Shown: positions 40,454 through 49,248 of the stretch, one piece after another
Numbering within the stretch: position 1 is the first letter of the stretch
Layout: each line of letters begins with the position of its first letter
Assembly (NCBI GenBank): GCA_963724405.1
Contig: CAVRUQ010000006.1
Coordinates: forward strand, 124,001 to 188,000
Direction of reading: 5' to 3'
Length of the DNA stretch: 64,000 nucleotides
DNA from: CAVQBJ01 sp963724405
GTDB lineage: Bacteria > Actinomycetota > Thermoleophilia > Solirubrobacterales > Solirubrobacteraceae
The notes under the pieces: generated by a model
Databases searched by the model: none
Told to the model about the DNA's origin: nothing
Seen by the model: only the letters and a program-made list of their open reading frames with translations
Made by a program: the position numbers and the translations under genes

Positions 40454-42235
40454 ATGCTTCTTGCCACCATCGTCGCGCGTCTGCGCTCGCTCTCGGAGGA
40501 GCGTGGGGTCACGCTGCTCGTGACCCTGGGGGCGCTCGTCATCACCGCCTCGCTCACCGTCGCCGTGTTCACCGCCGCCGAGGGCGACACCACGATCGTC
40601 CAGCGCAACATCTACAAGAAGGAAGCGTACTACGCCGCGCAGGCGGGCATCAACGCCTACCTGTACTACCTCGACCACAACAACCAGTACTGGACGAACT
40701 GCTATCAGGCCAACCAGCAGGTGGGTACCGGCCAGCCCGGAGTGTCGGTCCCGACCGCCGGCAACACGTCGAGCGCGAACGAGTACTACAACTGGGTCGA
40801 GGTCCCGGCCAGCGGGCAGTCGCACTGCTCGCCGAGCAATGCCGTCAACACGATGGTCGAGAGCAACGGCAGCTTCCGCGTGCTGTTCGTCGGCTGCGCG
40901 GGCTCGAGTGGGGGGTTGACCGCGGGCTCGCAGTGCGTCCCGGGCGCGGCGAGCACGAAGAACTTCGCCCAGGTCGACATCGTGGCGCAGTTCAAGACCG
41001 ACAGCTTCCTCAACTACATCTACTACACCCAGTTCGAGACGCTGTCGCCGAACGCGGCGAGCACCGAGATCCAGACCGGCGGGCCGAACAACTACACCGG
41101 CTGCTGGCAGTACGAGCCCCAGCGCAACAGCTCCTCGCAGGCGAACAGCAACAACTGCGCGGACATCGAGTTCGCCAACGGCGACGCGGTCAGGGGGCCG
41201 ATGTACACCGACGACTGGATCGAGACGTGCGGGTCGCCGACCTTCGGCGTGGGCTCGAACCCGATCTACACGCAGGGCAACCTCGGCTGCCCGAGCGGCA
41301 CCAACCGCAACGGGCAGACCACCTTCAGCCCGAGCACGCCCGTGTTCTCGACCACGCCCCAGCAGCCGACCGGCCTGCAGCCGCCGGCCACCAACTCGAG
41401 CCTCGCCTCCGACGCCACGTACACGTTCTCCGGAGCGACCGACATCGTGCTCAACGGCTCGACGTTCACGGCCACCAATCCGGCGATCGGCACCGTCACC
41501 CACCCGATCAACGGCAGCACCGTCATCTGGGTGCAGACGAACAACACGTCGGGTAACGGCGAGGCAACCGGCTGCCCGGACGCGTACACCCCGTACGCGT
41601 CTCAGTACGACGACGTGGCCGACAACACCTCGACCTCGTACTACGACTCCAAGGACACCGGCTGCGGCGATGCATACGTGAGCGGCTGGTACAGCGCGTC
41701 GCTGACGATCGCCAGCGACACCGACATCGTCCTCAACGGGCAAATCTGCGCCGCGAACAGCAACCCGGGCTCGAACTGCCCGACGACCCCCACCGGAGGC
41801 GCGCTCCTCGGACTCATTCCGAACAACTTCGTGCGCGTCTACCACCCGATGAACCGCGTGTCGCCGAGCGCGCAGTACAGCTGCCAATCCACCAGCCGCT
41901 TCGGCGGGAATGCGAGCGACCAGACCGGAACGATGACCAACCCGGTCTTCGACGCGGCGATCCTCGCCGTCAACGACTCGTTCATCGTGGACAACTACGA
42001 CTGCGGCGGCAACCTCGGCACGCTCAACGTGTACGGCGCGATCGCGCAGCGCTTCCGGGGCACGGTCGGGACCTCCGGCGGCACGGGCTACCTCAAGAAC
42101 TACGACTACAACTCCAACCTGCGCTACACCGAGCCGCCGGACTTCCTGGCGCCCTCGGCGACGGTGTGGACGTTCTTCCGCTCGACGCTGTGCACCCCGA
42201 GCGCCTCGGGCGGGCCGGCGTGTCCGAGCTTCTGA
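40454..42235 (+). CDS. PilX-like tip pseudopilin with large C-terminal domain
   Basis: A 593-residue protein. ATG 40454 is used because GAGGAGG (40441-40447) sits at ideal spacing. The N-terminal segment EERGVTLLVTLGALVITASLTVAVF is a prepilin signal in which +5 is Leu instead of Glu, as in GspK/PilX tip subunits; NIYKKEAYYAAQAGINAYLYYL matches the PilX helix. The long C-terminal part is Asn/Ser/Thr/Tyr-rich with many Cys and a repeated D-x-D-I-V-L-N-G segment (ATDIVLNGSTF; DTDIVLNGQIC). Lack of Glu5 places it at the pilus tip (family knowledge). Confidence 0.72.
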   Translation: MLLATIVARLRSLSEERGVTLLVTLGALVITASLTVAVFTAAEGDTTIVQRNIYKKEAYYAAQAGINAYLYYLDHNNQYWTNCYQANQQVGTGQPGVSVPTAGNTSSANEYYNWVEVPASGQSHCSPSNAVNTMVESNGSFRVLFVGCAGSSGGLTAGSQCVPGAASTKNFAQVDIVAQFKTDSFLNYIYYTQFETLSPNAASTEIQTGGPNNYTGCWQYEPQRNSSSQANSNNCADIEFANGDAVRGPMYTDDWIETCGSPTFGVGSNPIYTQGNLGCPSGTNRNGQTTFSPSTPVFSTTPQQPTGLQPPATNSSLASDATYTFSGATDIVLNGSTFTATNPAIGTVTHPINGSTVIWVQTNNTSGNGEATGCPDAYTPYASQYDDVADNTSTSYYDSKDTGCGDAYVSGWYSASLTIASDTDIVLNGQICAANSNPGSNCPTTPTGGALLGLIPNNFVRVYHPMNRVSPSAQYSCQSTSRFGGNASDQTGTMTNPVFDAAILAVNDSFIVDNYDCGGNLGTLNVYGAIAQRFRGTVGTSGGTGYLKNYDYNSNLRYTEPPDFLAPSATVWTFFRSTLCTPSASGGPACPSF

Positions 42236-42275
42236 CCCGGCGGGCGGTCGCCCGGGAATCGACCCGCGACTCCCG

Positions 42276-43676
42276 ATGACGCGGCGCCCGGCGGGGCGCC
42301 GACCCGTCGTCACCCGGACGCTGGCCGGCGCCGCGACGATCGCCGCCGCCGTCGTCGGCGCGACGCCCGCGCCGGCCGCGACGCTGCCGCGCCCCGGCCT
42401 GCCGGTGGCCGGGGCCTCGGTCGTCGTCGCGCCGCAGCGTGACGCCACCGACGTGTTCTGGCCGGGCGACGGCTGGCTGCGGCTGCGGGCGGCCGCCGCG
42501 CTCCCGCTCGGCCTGACCCTCGATGCCACGCACGGGACGGTGCTGCTGAAGAGCGCGCGTGACGCCGCCGGGGCGGTGCAGGTCGAGAGCGTCGGCGGTG
42601 GGGCGTTCTCGGTCGCCCAGACGGCGAGCGCGGCGCCGATGACGATGCTCACGCTCAGCGGCGGCCACCCCGCGGCGTGCCCGCAGGGCACGGGTTCGCG
42701 ATCGAGCGCCTCGACGACCGTCGTCCGCAAGCTCTTCTTCGCCGGGGGCGGGCGCCTGCAGGTGACCGCGACGAACGCGATCGCCCGGACGAGCGGGGCG
42801 GTCTGGATGATCGCCGACCGCTGCGACGGCACGGAGGTGAGCGTGCGCTCGGGCCGGGTCATCGTCTGGCGCACGCGTCCGGGAGCGGCACGCCGCCTGC
42901 ACGTGGTCCGGGCGGGCCGGGCGCTGCTCTTCACCGGACCGGCACCCGGCCCATCGGCCGCCCTGCCCGTCCCGCGCAGCACCGGGTCCAGCCCGGGCCG
43001 GGCCGGCTCGGGCGGCCCCGCGACCACGGCCCCCGCCACCGCGCCGGGCCCGGTGGGCCCGACGCCGGCGCCGAGCGGCCCGGCGCCGCTGTCGCCCGCG
43101 GAGCAGCTGACCGCGCTCGTCTCGACTGTCGATGCGCTCGGGCTCTCCGGCCAGGGCGGTCAGGATCTGGACGCCGACCTGCAGTCGGTGGAGACGGCGC
43201 TCACGTTCGGCACGACGGGCGCAACCTGCACCGCGCTCGGCACCGTCGGCCAGGCGATCTTCGAGAACGCCGACGCACCGGCGGGGGCGATCCCGGCGGC
43301 CACGGCCACCTCGCTGCTGAGCGCGACGGTGGCCATCGACGCGGCGCTCGCCTGCCCGGCGCCCGTGGCGCCCGATCTCCGGGCGAGCAACGAGCTGCTC
43401 GCCTCGATCGGGTCCATCGAGGCGTTCGGGATCGACCCGAGCGTCGCGGACGGCCTCATCTCCCAGCTCGGCGAGGCCGGTCAGGCGTTCGTCATCGGCG
43501 ACGAGGCCGACGGCTGCCTCGACGCGCAGTTCCTCGGCTCGGCGATCGGGCTCATCGAGCTCGGCTCGTCGGGCCCGAACGGGCTGACGTCCGCGGAGGG
43601 TCAGACGATCAGCTCGCAGGTCTCGGCGATCGAGACGCAGCTCAGCTGCTCGACCGTGGCGCCGAGCGGGGGCTGA
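42276..43676 (+). CDS. Secreted protein with FecR-like module and FIMAH-like repeats
   Basis: A 466-residue exported protein that begins 40 nt after the pilX-like gene and may belong to the pilin operon. It has a signal peptide (about 1-35), a FecR-like module at about 83-225 (DATHGTVLLKS, then VVRKLFFAGGGRLQV, SGAVWMIADRCDGTEV, VVRAGRALLFTG), a Pro/Ala/Gly linker (about 226-272), and two tandem helical repeats of about 95 residues resembling FIMAH domains (LTALVSTVDALGLSGQGG...TCTALGTVGQAIF; LLASIGSIEAFGIDPSVA...GCLDAQFLGSAI). Such repeats occur at the C-terminus of surface proteins. Function unknown. Confidence 0.65.
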   Translation: MTRRPAGRRPVVTRTLAGAATIAAAVVGATPAPAATLPRPGLPVAGASVVVAPQRDATDVFWPGDGWLRLRAAAALPLGLTLDATHGTVLLKSARDAAGAVQVESVGGGAFSVAQTASAAPMTMLTLSGGHPAACPQGTGSRSSASTTVVRKLFFAGGGRLQVTATNAIARTSGAVWMIADRCDGTEVSVRSGRVIVWRTRPGAARRLHVVRAGRALLFTGPAPGPSAALPVPRSTGSSPGRAGSGGPATTAPATAPGPVGPTPAPSGPAPLSPAEQLTALVSTVDALGLSGQGGQDLDADLQSVETALTFGTTGATCTALGTVGQAIFENADAPAGAIPAATATSLLSATVAIDAALACPAPVAPDLRASNELLASIGSIEAFGIDPSVADGLISQLGEAGQAFVIGDEADGCLDAQFLGSAIGLIELGSSGPNGLTSAEGQTISSQVSAIETQLSCSTVAPSGG

Positions 43677-43715
43677 TGCCGCTCCGCCGGTCATCCGATT
43701 TCCCCCGCCCCGCGG

Positions 43716-43747
43716 TCGGCCGATGTCCGATCGCGCTCGGCCGATGT
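43716..43747. repeat. Two 11-bp direct repeats, 21 bp apart
   Basis: TCGGCCGATGT occurs at 43716-43726 and 43737-43747, a 21-bp period (two helical turns), about 80 nt before ATG 43825. This spacing is typical of tandem regulator sites. A related half (ATCCGATTT) lies just upstream at 43694. Confidence 0.55.
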
Positions 43748-43824
43748 ACGAGCGGGCGGCGCGCTCACTGAAGCGCAGCCGGGGTTGCGGCCGACACATC
43801 TCCTGACCCGCCGCACCGACCGCC

Positions 43825-44934
43825 ATGACCTCCCCGCTCCGCGCCCACCAGCCCCCCCGTTCGCTTGCCCGCATGCTCTGCGGCGGCGCGCTGGCGCTCC
43901 TCGCGCTGCTGGCACCGGCGGCCGGAGCCCACGCCGCGGTGACGACGTTCGGCAGCCCGCTCGCGGTCGCGGCCACGAAGGACACGGCCGCCAACCTCAA
44001 CTACGTGGGGACGAAGTTCGCGTACGGAACCGGGCTCGTTCACATCAGTCACGACGGTGCCGACACCGCGCTGTGGAACACGACCCTCCCCCGCGGCGCA
44101 AGCGCGACCGCGCCGGCCGGCGGTCAGATCACCTCGATTCGTCTCGAGGGCTGCGCCGAGCCCGCCGCCGGCGGCCCGGCGCCGCTCACCCAGATCCACT
44201 TCCAGGCGCTGACCCCGATCGCCGGCGGCAGCACGCACGTGGACGTCACGACCCAGCCCTTCACGATCCCGACCTGCGGCGCCGGCGGGGCAACTCCGCG
44301 CACGGTGACCTCCTACCGGCCGCTCAACTTCTGCGTCAACCGGGGCGACATCGTCGACTTCAACGACGAGGGCGGATTCGATCCGCAGTACTACCCCAGC
44401 GGCGTGCAATACCGCGTCATCGGCGCGGTGGCGGGTGCGACGATGGACTCCTACATCGCCGACAACGGCACGAACAACGGCGCCGACCTCGCGGCCACCG
44501 ACGTCGCCCCGAGCAACGGCTTCGCCCGCAACCCTCACGAGGAGCTGCTGCTGCAGTCGACGCTCGCCACCGGTGGCGACGCGACGCCGCTGTGCCCGGG
44601 CGGGCTGTACGGCGAGCCGGGGATGCCCGGCGGCAAGCCGGCCCTCGCCTTCGGGCAGACGAACATCGGCGCCAACCACCAGGGCTTCGTGCCGCTCGCC
44701 CTGTACTGCGACCTGACCGGCCGTCCCTGCACCGGAACGATCAAGCTGCAGGCCGGCGGGGCGACGCTGGCCAGCGCGCCGCTCGTCGCGCCCACCGGCC
44801 AGGTGACGATCCTGCGCCTGCACATGAGCAGCGCGACGATGGCGCGGCTGCGCAAGGGTCCGATACCGGTCCTCGGCGTCGCGGAGCTGTCGGGCGCCGC
44901 CTCGGTGACCCACGCGATGAACCTGCGGCTCTGA
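43825..44934 (+). CDS. Secreted hypothetical protein
   Basis: A 369-residue exported protein with signal peptide (MLCGGALALLALLAPAAGAHA). The body is beta-rich: QITSIRLEGCAEPAAGGPAP, a central YRPLNFCVNRGDIVDFNDEGGF containing a conserved-looking acidic patch, then GATMDSYIADNGTNNGADL and a C-terminal PCTGTIKLQAGGATLASAPL segment like the terminal beta domain of other secreted actinobacterial proteins. Six or more Cys suggest disulfides. It is not recognised by name. It is convergent with the Ig-repeat protein. Confidence 0.6.
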   Translation: MTSPLRAHQPPRSLARMLCGGALALLALLAPAAGAHAAVTTFGSPLAVAATKDTAANLNYVGTKFAYGTGLVHISHDGADTALWNTTLPRGASATAPAGGQITSIRLEGCAEPAAGGPAPLTQIHFQALTPIAGGSTHVDVTTQPFTIPTCGAGGATPRTVTSYRPLNFCVNRGDIVDFNDEGGFDPQYYPSGVQYRVIGAVAGATMDSYIADNGTNNGADLAATDVAPSNGFARNPHEELLLQSTLATGGDATPLCPGGLYGEPGMPGGKPALAFGQTNIGANHQGFVPLALYCDLTGRPCTGTIKLQAGGATLASAPLVAPTGQVTILRLHMSSATMARLRKGPIPVLGVAELSGAASVTHAMNLRL

Positions 44935-44991
44935 CGACCCGCCCACGGCGCCCGGAGACCCGCTCGTTGCGGGCCCCCGGCGTGGCCGGCG

Positions 44992-47900
44992 TCAGCCGGT
45001 GAACCGCGGGACGATCTTCTTCACCGGCGCGTTGTGGCTGAAGGTGAGCCCGGCGCTCGACGCCTTGCCGCACGTGTTCGTCCCCTTCGCCGTCACCGAG
45101 TGCGTCCCGTAGCGGGTGCGCGGCACGTTGATCGACAGCTGATAGCGCCCACCGGACAGATTCGGCTTGGTGAGCGTCTTGACCGCTCGGCCGTCGAGGT
45201 AGAACACGAGCTTCTTCAGCCCGCCGCCGGTCACGATCGCGTCGATCGTCTGCTTGGACCGGGTGGTCGTCTGCTTGATCTTGATCGGCGAGGCGACGCA
45301 GGCCGGCGCGACGCTGCCGCGAGCGATGTTCGCGAGCACCGAACTGCGCTGCGGCGGCAGCGACGGCTGGCCCGGCGGCGTGCCGGTCACCTGCGCGACG
45401 TTCACGTAGGTCGGGAAGTCGGCCGCGACGACCACGTGCGAGCACGTCCAGGTTGCCGTGCCGCCGACGGCGAGCGTGTTGCCGGTGACGTTGCCGATCG
45501 GACCGCTGACCCCGGTGCACAGCGTGTCGACGAGCCCGAGATCGAGCGGCTCGTTGCCCGTGTTGGTCACGATGATCTGGTAGTTGATCGTGTCCCCGAC
45601 GTTCGCGTCGATCGGGCCGGCGCCGAAGTTCGGGCTCGACGGGTCGGCCTCGAGCTTGCGCATCGTGAAGCTCGGCGCGGGCGGCGGGGGCGGCGGGGGA
45701 CTCACCGTCACGGTCTCGCTCGCCTCGGCGCAGCCGTTGGACAGCGGCGCGTTGTTCGCGTCGCCGCTGTAGCTGGCCACCCACACGTACGTCCCGGCGC
45801 CCGTCGGTGTGACCGTCGGCGAGGTGTAGTCGCCGTCGCCGCTGACGGTCGTCGTGACGCTGCCGACCGGCGTGCCGGTGCAGCCGTTCGGGGTGGGGCC
45901 GTACAGGTTGAAGGTGATCGTCCCGGTCGGGTTGTTCCCGCCGCTCAGGTGAGCGACGTCGGCCACCGGCTGGCCGACGGTGATCGTCGGCGGCGTCGCC
46001 GTCGTCGTCAGCGCCGGCGTGGCCGGGGTGATCGTCACCGTCTCGCTCGCCTCGGCGCAGCCGTTGGACAGGGCGACGTTGTTTGCGTCACCGCTGTAGC
46101 TGGCCACCCAGGAGTACGTGCCCGCTCCGGTCGGGGTGACCGTCGGCGACGTGTAATCCCCGTCGCCGCTGACCGTCTTCGTGACGCTGCCGACCGGAGT
46201 GCCGGTGCAGGTCGCGTCGTTCGGGCCGTACAGCTTGAACGTGATCGTGCCCGTCGGGTTGACGCCGCCGGTCAGATGCGCGACATCGGCCACCGGCTGA
46301 CCGACGGTGATCGTCGACGGCGTCGCCGTCGTCGTCAGCGCCGGCGTGCCCGGGGTCACCGTCACCGTCTCGCTCGCGTCCGCGCAGGACGTGACGAGGG
46401 GAACGTTGTTGGCATCGCCGCTGTAGCTGGCCACCCACACGTAGGTGCCCTTGGCGGTCGGGGTGACCGCCGGCGAGGGGTAATCGGCGTCGCCGTTGAC
46501 CGTCGCCGTGACGCTCTGCACCGGCGTTCCGGTGCAGGTCGGGTTGCTGGGGCCGTACAGGTCGAAGGTGATCGTGCCCGTCGGGCTGGAGCCGCCGGTC
46601 AGGTGCGCGATGTCGTGGACGGGCTGGCCGATGGTCACGGTCGACGGCGTGGCCGTCGTCGACAGGGCCGGCGTGAGCGGGGTGACCGTCACCGTCTCGC
46701 TCGCGTCCGCGCAGGACGTGATGAGCGACACGTTGTTGGCGTCACCGCTGTACGCCGCGACCCACACGTAGGTACCCGCGACGGTGGGCGTCACCGGCGG
46801 TGAGCTGTAGTCCCCGTCGCCGCTGACCGCCGCCGTGACGGTCCGGGCCGGCGTGCCGGTGCAGGTCGGGTTGCTGGGGCCGTACAGGTTGAACGTGATC
46901 GTGCCCGTCGGGTTGAACCCGCCGGTCAGATGCGCGACGTCGTGGACGGCCGTGCCGACCGCGACCGTCGACGGCGTGGCCGTCGTCGTCAGCGCCGGCG
47001 TGACCGGGGTGACGAGCACGGCCTCGCTCGCGTCGGCACACGACGTGATGAGGGACACGTTGCTGGCGTCGCCGCTGTACGCGGCGACCCACACGTACGT
47101 GCCGGTGGCCGTCGGGATCACCGACGGTGAGTTGTAGTCCCCGTCGCCGTTGACCGCCGTCGTCACGCTCTGGACCGGCGAGCCGGTGCAGGCCGCGTTG
47201 TTGGGGCCGTACAGGTTGAACGTGATCGTGCCCGTCGGGCTGGACCCGCCGGTCAGATGTGCGACGTCGTGGACGGCCGTGCCGACCGCGACCGTCGACG
47301 GCGTGGCCGTCGTCGTCAGCGCCGGGGTGGCCGGCGTGACGACGACCGACTCGTTCGGTGCGCCGCAGGCGCTGGACAAGGGGATGTTGTTGGGGTTGCT
47401 GCCGTCGCCGCTGTAGCTCGCCACCCACAGATAGGTGCCGGTGGCCGTGGGAGTGATCGTCGGGGAGGGGTAGTCGCCGTCGCCGCTGACCGGCGTCGTG
47501 ACCGACCGCACGGGCGCCCGGCCGCAGGTCGCATCGTTGGGGCCGTACAGCTTGAAGGTGATCGTCCCCGTCGGGTCCACGCCGCCGCCGAGATGGGCCA
47601 CGTCGTGGACCGGCTGACCGACGACGGCCGTCGAGGGCGTCGCGGTCGTCGACAGCGTCGGGCAGGCGGTGACGGTGAGCGTCTGCGAGAGGCTGCCCGA
47701 GGTGCGGTCGCGCGTCTGCGCGGTCGTCACGGCCGTGTTGAACGCGACGCTGCCGTCGATCGGGGGCAGCGCGACGGGCGGGAGCGTGAAGGCCGACCCC
47801 GTGAAGCCCGGCAGAACCTGGCTGGAGACGATCGGGATCGGGGTTGTCGAGCCGGCGGGCGTGAAGACGATCGAGTAGGTCGGGCTGTTGAACCCGCCGT

Positions 47901-48042
47901 TGCCGGTGCCGGTGGCCGCAAAGTTGCTCCAGCTGATGTCCGCAGAACCACAGCTCACGGTGAACGACGCCGTGTGCGCCTGCGCTGCCGTGGCGAACAA
48001 CCCGAGTACGGCGACGGTCAGAACGAGGACTTTGCGCAACAT
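44992..48042 (-). CDS. Large secreted protein with six Ig-like repeats
   Basis: A 1016-residue exported protein. Signal peptide MLRKVLVLTVAVLGLFATAAQA; a unique N-terminal beta domain (about 23-130); six tandem Ig-like repeats of about 109 residues (about 131-787), each with TTTATPST, DVAHLTGG, PTGTITFxLYGP, GDGDYxSPxVTPT, GTYVWVASYSGD and SCADASETV; then a DUF11-like domain (DTINYQIIVTNTGNEPLDLGL) and a C-terminal domain (KLVFYLDGRAVKTLTKPNLS). No sortase motif or membrane anchor is seen, so it is secreted or held non-covalently. GGTAAGGAG precedes the ATG. Likely structural or adhesive. Confidence 0.78.
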   Translation of the reverse strand: MLRKVLVLTVAVLGLFATAAQAHTASFTVSCGSADISWSNFAATGTGNGGFNSPTYSIVFTPAGSTTPIPIVSSQVLPGFTGSAFTLPPVALPPIDGSVAFNTAVTTAQTRDRTSGSLSQTLTVTACPTLSTTATPSTAVVGQPVHDVAHLGGGVDPTGTITFKLYGPNDATCGRAPVRSVTTPVSGDGDYPSPTITPTATGTYLWVASYSGDGSNPNNIPLSSACGAPNESVVVTPATPALTTTATPSTVAVGTAVHDVAHLTGGSSPTGTITFNLYGPNNAACTGSPVQSVTTAVNGDGDYNSPSVIPTATGTYVWVAAYSGDASNVSLITSCADASEAVLVTPVTPALTTTATPSTVAVGTAVHDVAHLTGGFNPTGTITFNLYGPSNPTCTGTPARTVTAAVSGDGDYSSPPVTPTVAGTYVWVAAYSGDANNVSLITSCADASETVTVTPLTPALSTTATPSTVTIGQPVHDIAHLTGGSSPTGTITFDLYGPSNPTCTGTPVQSVTATVNGDADYPSPAVTPTAKGTYVWVASYSGDANNVPLVTSCADASETVTVTPGTPALTTTATPSTITVGQPVADVAHLTGGVNPTGTITFKLYGPNDATCTGTPVGSVTKTVSGDGDYTSPTVTPTGAGTYSWVASYSGDANNVALSNGCAEASETVTITPATPALTTTATPPTITVGQPVADVAHLSGGNNPTGTITFNLYGPTPNGCTGTPVGSVTTTVSGDGDYTSPTVTPTGAGTYVWVASYSGDANNAPLSNGCAEASETVTVSPPPPPPPAPSFTMRKLEADPSSPNFGAGPIDANVGDTINYQIIVTNTGNEPLDLGLVDTLCTGVSGPIGNVTGNTLAVGGTATWTCSHVVVAADFPTYVNVAQVTGTPPGQPSLPPQRSSVLANIARGSVAPACVASPIKIKQTTTRSKQTIDAIVTGGGLKKLVFYLDGRAVKTLTKPNLSGGRYQLSINVPRTRYGTHSVTAKGTNTCGKASSAGLTFSHNAPVKKIVPRFTG
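45690..47652 (-). repeat. Six ~327-bp tandem repeats encoding Ig-like domains
   Basis: Repeats of about 327 bp run through the 44992-48042 gene and are highly similar at DNA level, including long identical stretches around the codons for PTGTITF and GDGDY. Neighbouring central copies are the most alike, which indicates recent duplication or gene conversion and makes copy number prone to change or misassembly. Confidence 0.9.
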
Positions 48043-48405
48043 CGGCTGGTACTCCTTACCTTTGTGAGATGCGGCGGGCGCCGCCGGTGCGGGAAGACCC
48101 GCGCCCGGCGCGGAACCCTGTCGTCACCCGCGGACGGGGCCGACACTTTAGACCGTGACGCCCCTTCGCGGCGCGCCGGCGGCCCGGCTCGGCGAGAGGT
48201 TTGACGTGGTTTGCGTAGAGATGACCGGATTCCGGGGGCCCCTTGCCTGTCGTGGGAGGGACCGCACTTGAGCGTGCACGGCGGTGCTGGACGGATGTTC
48301 AGGTCGTGCGGATCAGTGCGCGAGCAGCCGCGATGAGCAGGATTGGCTCGCGATGCGAGCCCTGACCGGCCGGCCCGCCACGGCCACGTGGCCGCCTCCG
48401 GCGCC
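48043..48405. other. 363-nt intergenic region upstream of the Ig-repeat gene
   Basis: It lies between two minus-strand genes. TAAAGT on the minus strand (48150-48145) could be a -10 for the Ig-repeat gene with a ~95-nt leader, but no matching -35 is seen. On the plus strand TTGACG occurs at about 48202. I find no gene in it. Confidence 0.4.
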
Positions 48406-49143
48406 TCAGTTGACGATCGACACGGGCGTGCCGACCGACATGAGCCCGTACAGCCGGACGATGTCGCTGTTGCGCAGACGCACGCATCCGTGCGACGGGT
48501 TGCCCGGGACGAGCCCGGGCTGGTCGGTGCCGTGGATCCCGACCACGCCGCCGCCGGGCCAGTCGGTGAGCGACGAGTACGCGCTCGTGCCGAACGCGTA
48601 CGGGCCGTAGGCGGCGTCGCCGGCGACGCCGAACTTCTCGCGGATCCAGAACGTGCCGCGCGGGGTCGGCGCCGCGGGGGAGCCGACCCCGACCGGGGCG
48701 GAGAAGATCGCGCTCCCGTGGTGATAGAGCGTCGCGCGCTCCTGCGCGAGGTCGATGACCAGGTGCTCGGTGTTCAGCTGCGGGATCTCGAGGTCGTCGA
48801 GCGGCACCCAGCCGGTGGCGCCGTTCGGCCGCCCCGGGTACGTGATGTGCGCCCAGGAGGTCCCGGACACCGTCTCGCGGGCCAGGATGATGTACACCTC
48901 GGGAAAGCCGTCCTCGGTGAACTCGTGCAGGTGCGTCAGGACCCGGGCGGATCCGCTCGGGTCCGTGTGGATCGCCGCGTTCGTGAGCGGGTTGGCCCAG
49001 TAGGTGACCGTGCTCTCGTTGGACATCGCGACGACGCCGGTCTGGGCCGACGCGCCGGCCGCCAGGGCCGCGCAGGCGCACGCCAGCACAAGCAGGGCGA
49101 CGAGGGGAGCGAGCCGTGAGCGGAGACGCAGGCAGCGCGGCAC
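48406..49143 (-). CDS. L,D-transpeptidase (YkuD)
   Basis: A 245-residue exported enzyme that forms 3-3 peptidoglycan crosslinks or attaches proteins. Signal peptide (LAPLVALLVLACACAALAAGASA), an SH3-like segment (WAHITYPGRPNGATGWVPLDDL), then the YkuD domain: LVIDLAQERATLYHHGSAIFSAPVGVG, PTPRGTFWIREK, VGIHGTDQPG and the catalytic SHGCVRLRN with its active-site Cys. TAGCAT (minus 49157-49152) lies 8 nt before GTG 49143, a leaderless layout. It is divergent from the UbiB-like gene. Confidence 0.92.
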   Translation of the reverse strand: MPRCLRLRSRLAPLVALLVLACACAALAAGASAQTGVVAMSNESTVTYWANPLTNAAIHTDPSGSARVLTHLHEFTEDGFPEVYIILARETVSGTSWAHITYPGRPNGATGWVPLDDLEIPQLNTEHLVIDLAQERATLYHHGSAIFSAPVGVGSPAAPTPRGTFWIREKFGVAGDAAYGPYAFGTSAYSSLTDWPGGGVVGIHGTDQPGLVPGNPSHGCVRLRNSDIVRLYGLMSVGTPVSIVN

Positions 49144-49248
49144 GAGGGGTGATGCTAGCCGATCGCCCCTCGGACTCCGGCGGCAGCGGACGCATCGGCG
49201 CTCCGCGCGGCGCCGGTCCTGGCTCGCCTCCCGCTACGGTCCAGCCCG

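Noticed and set aside
45690..47652. CRISPR array
   Set aside because: The periodic repeats are ~327 bp, lie within one long reading frame and encode Ig-like domains.
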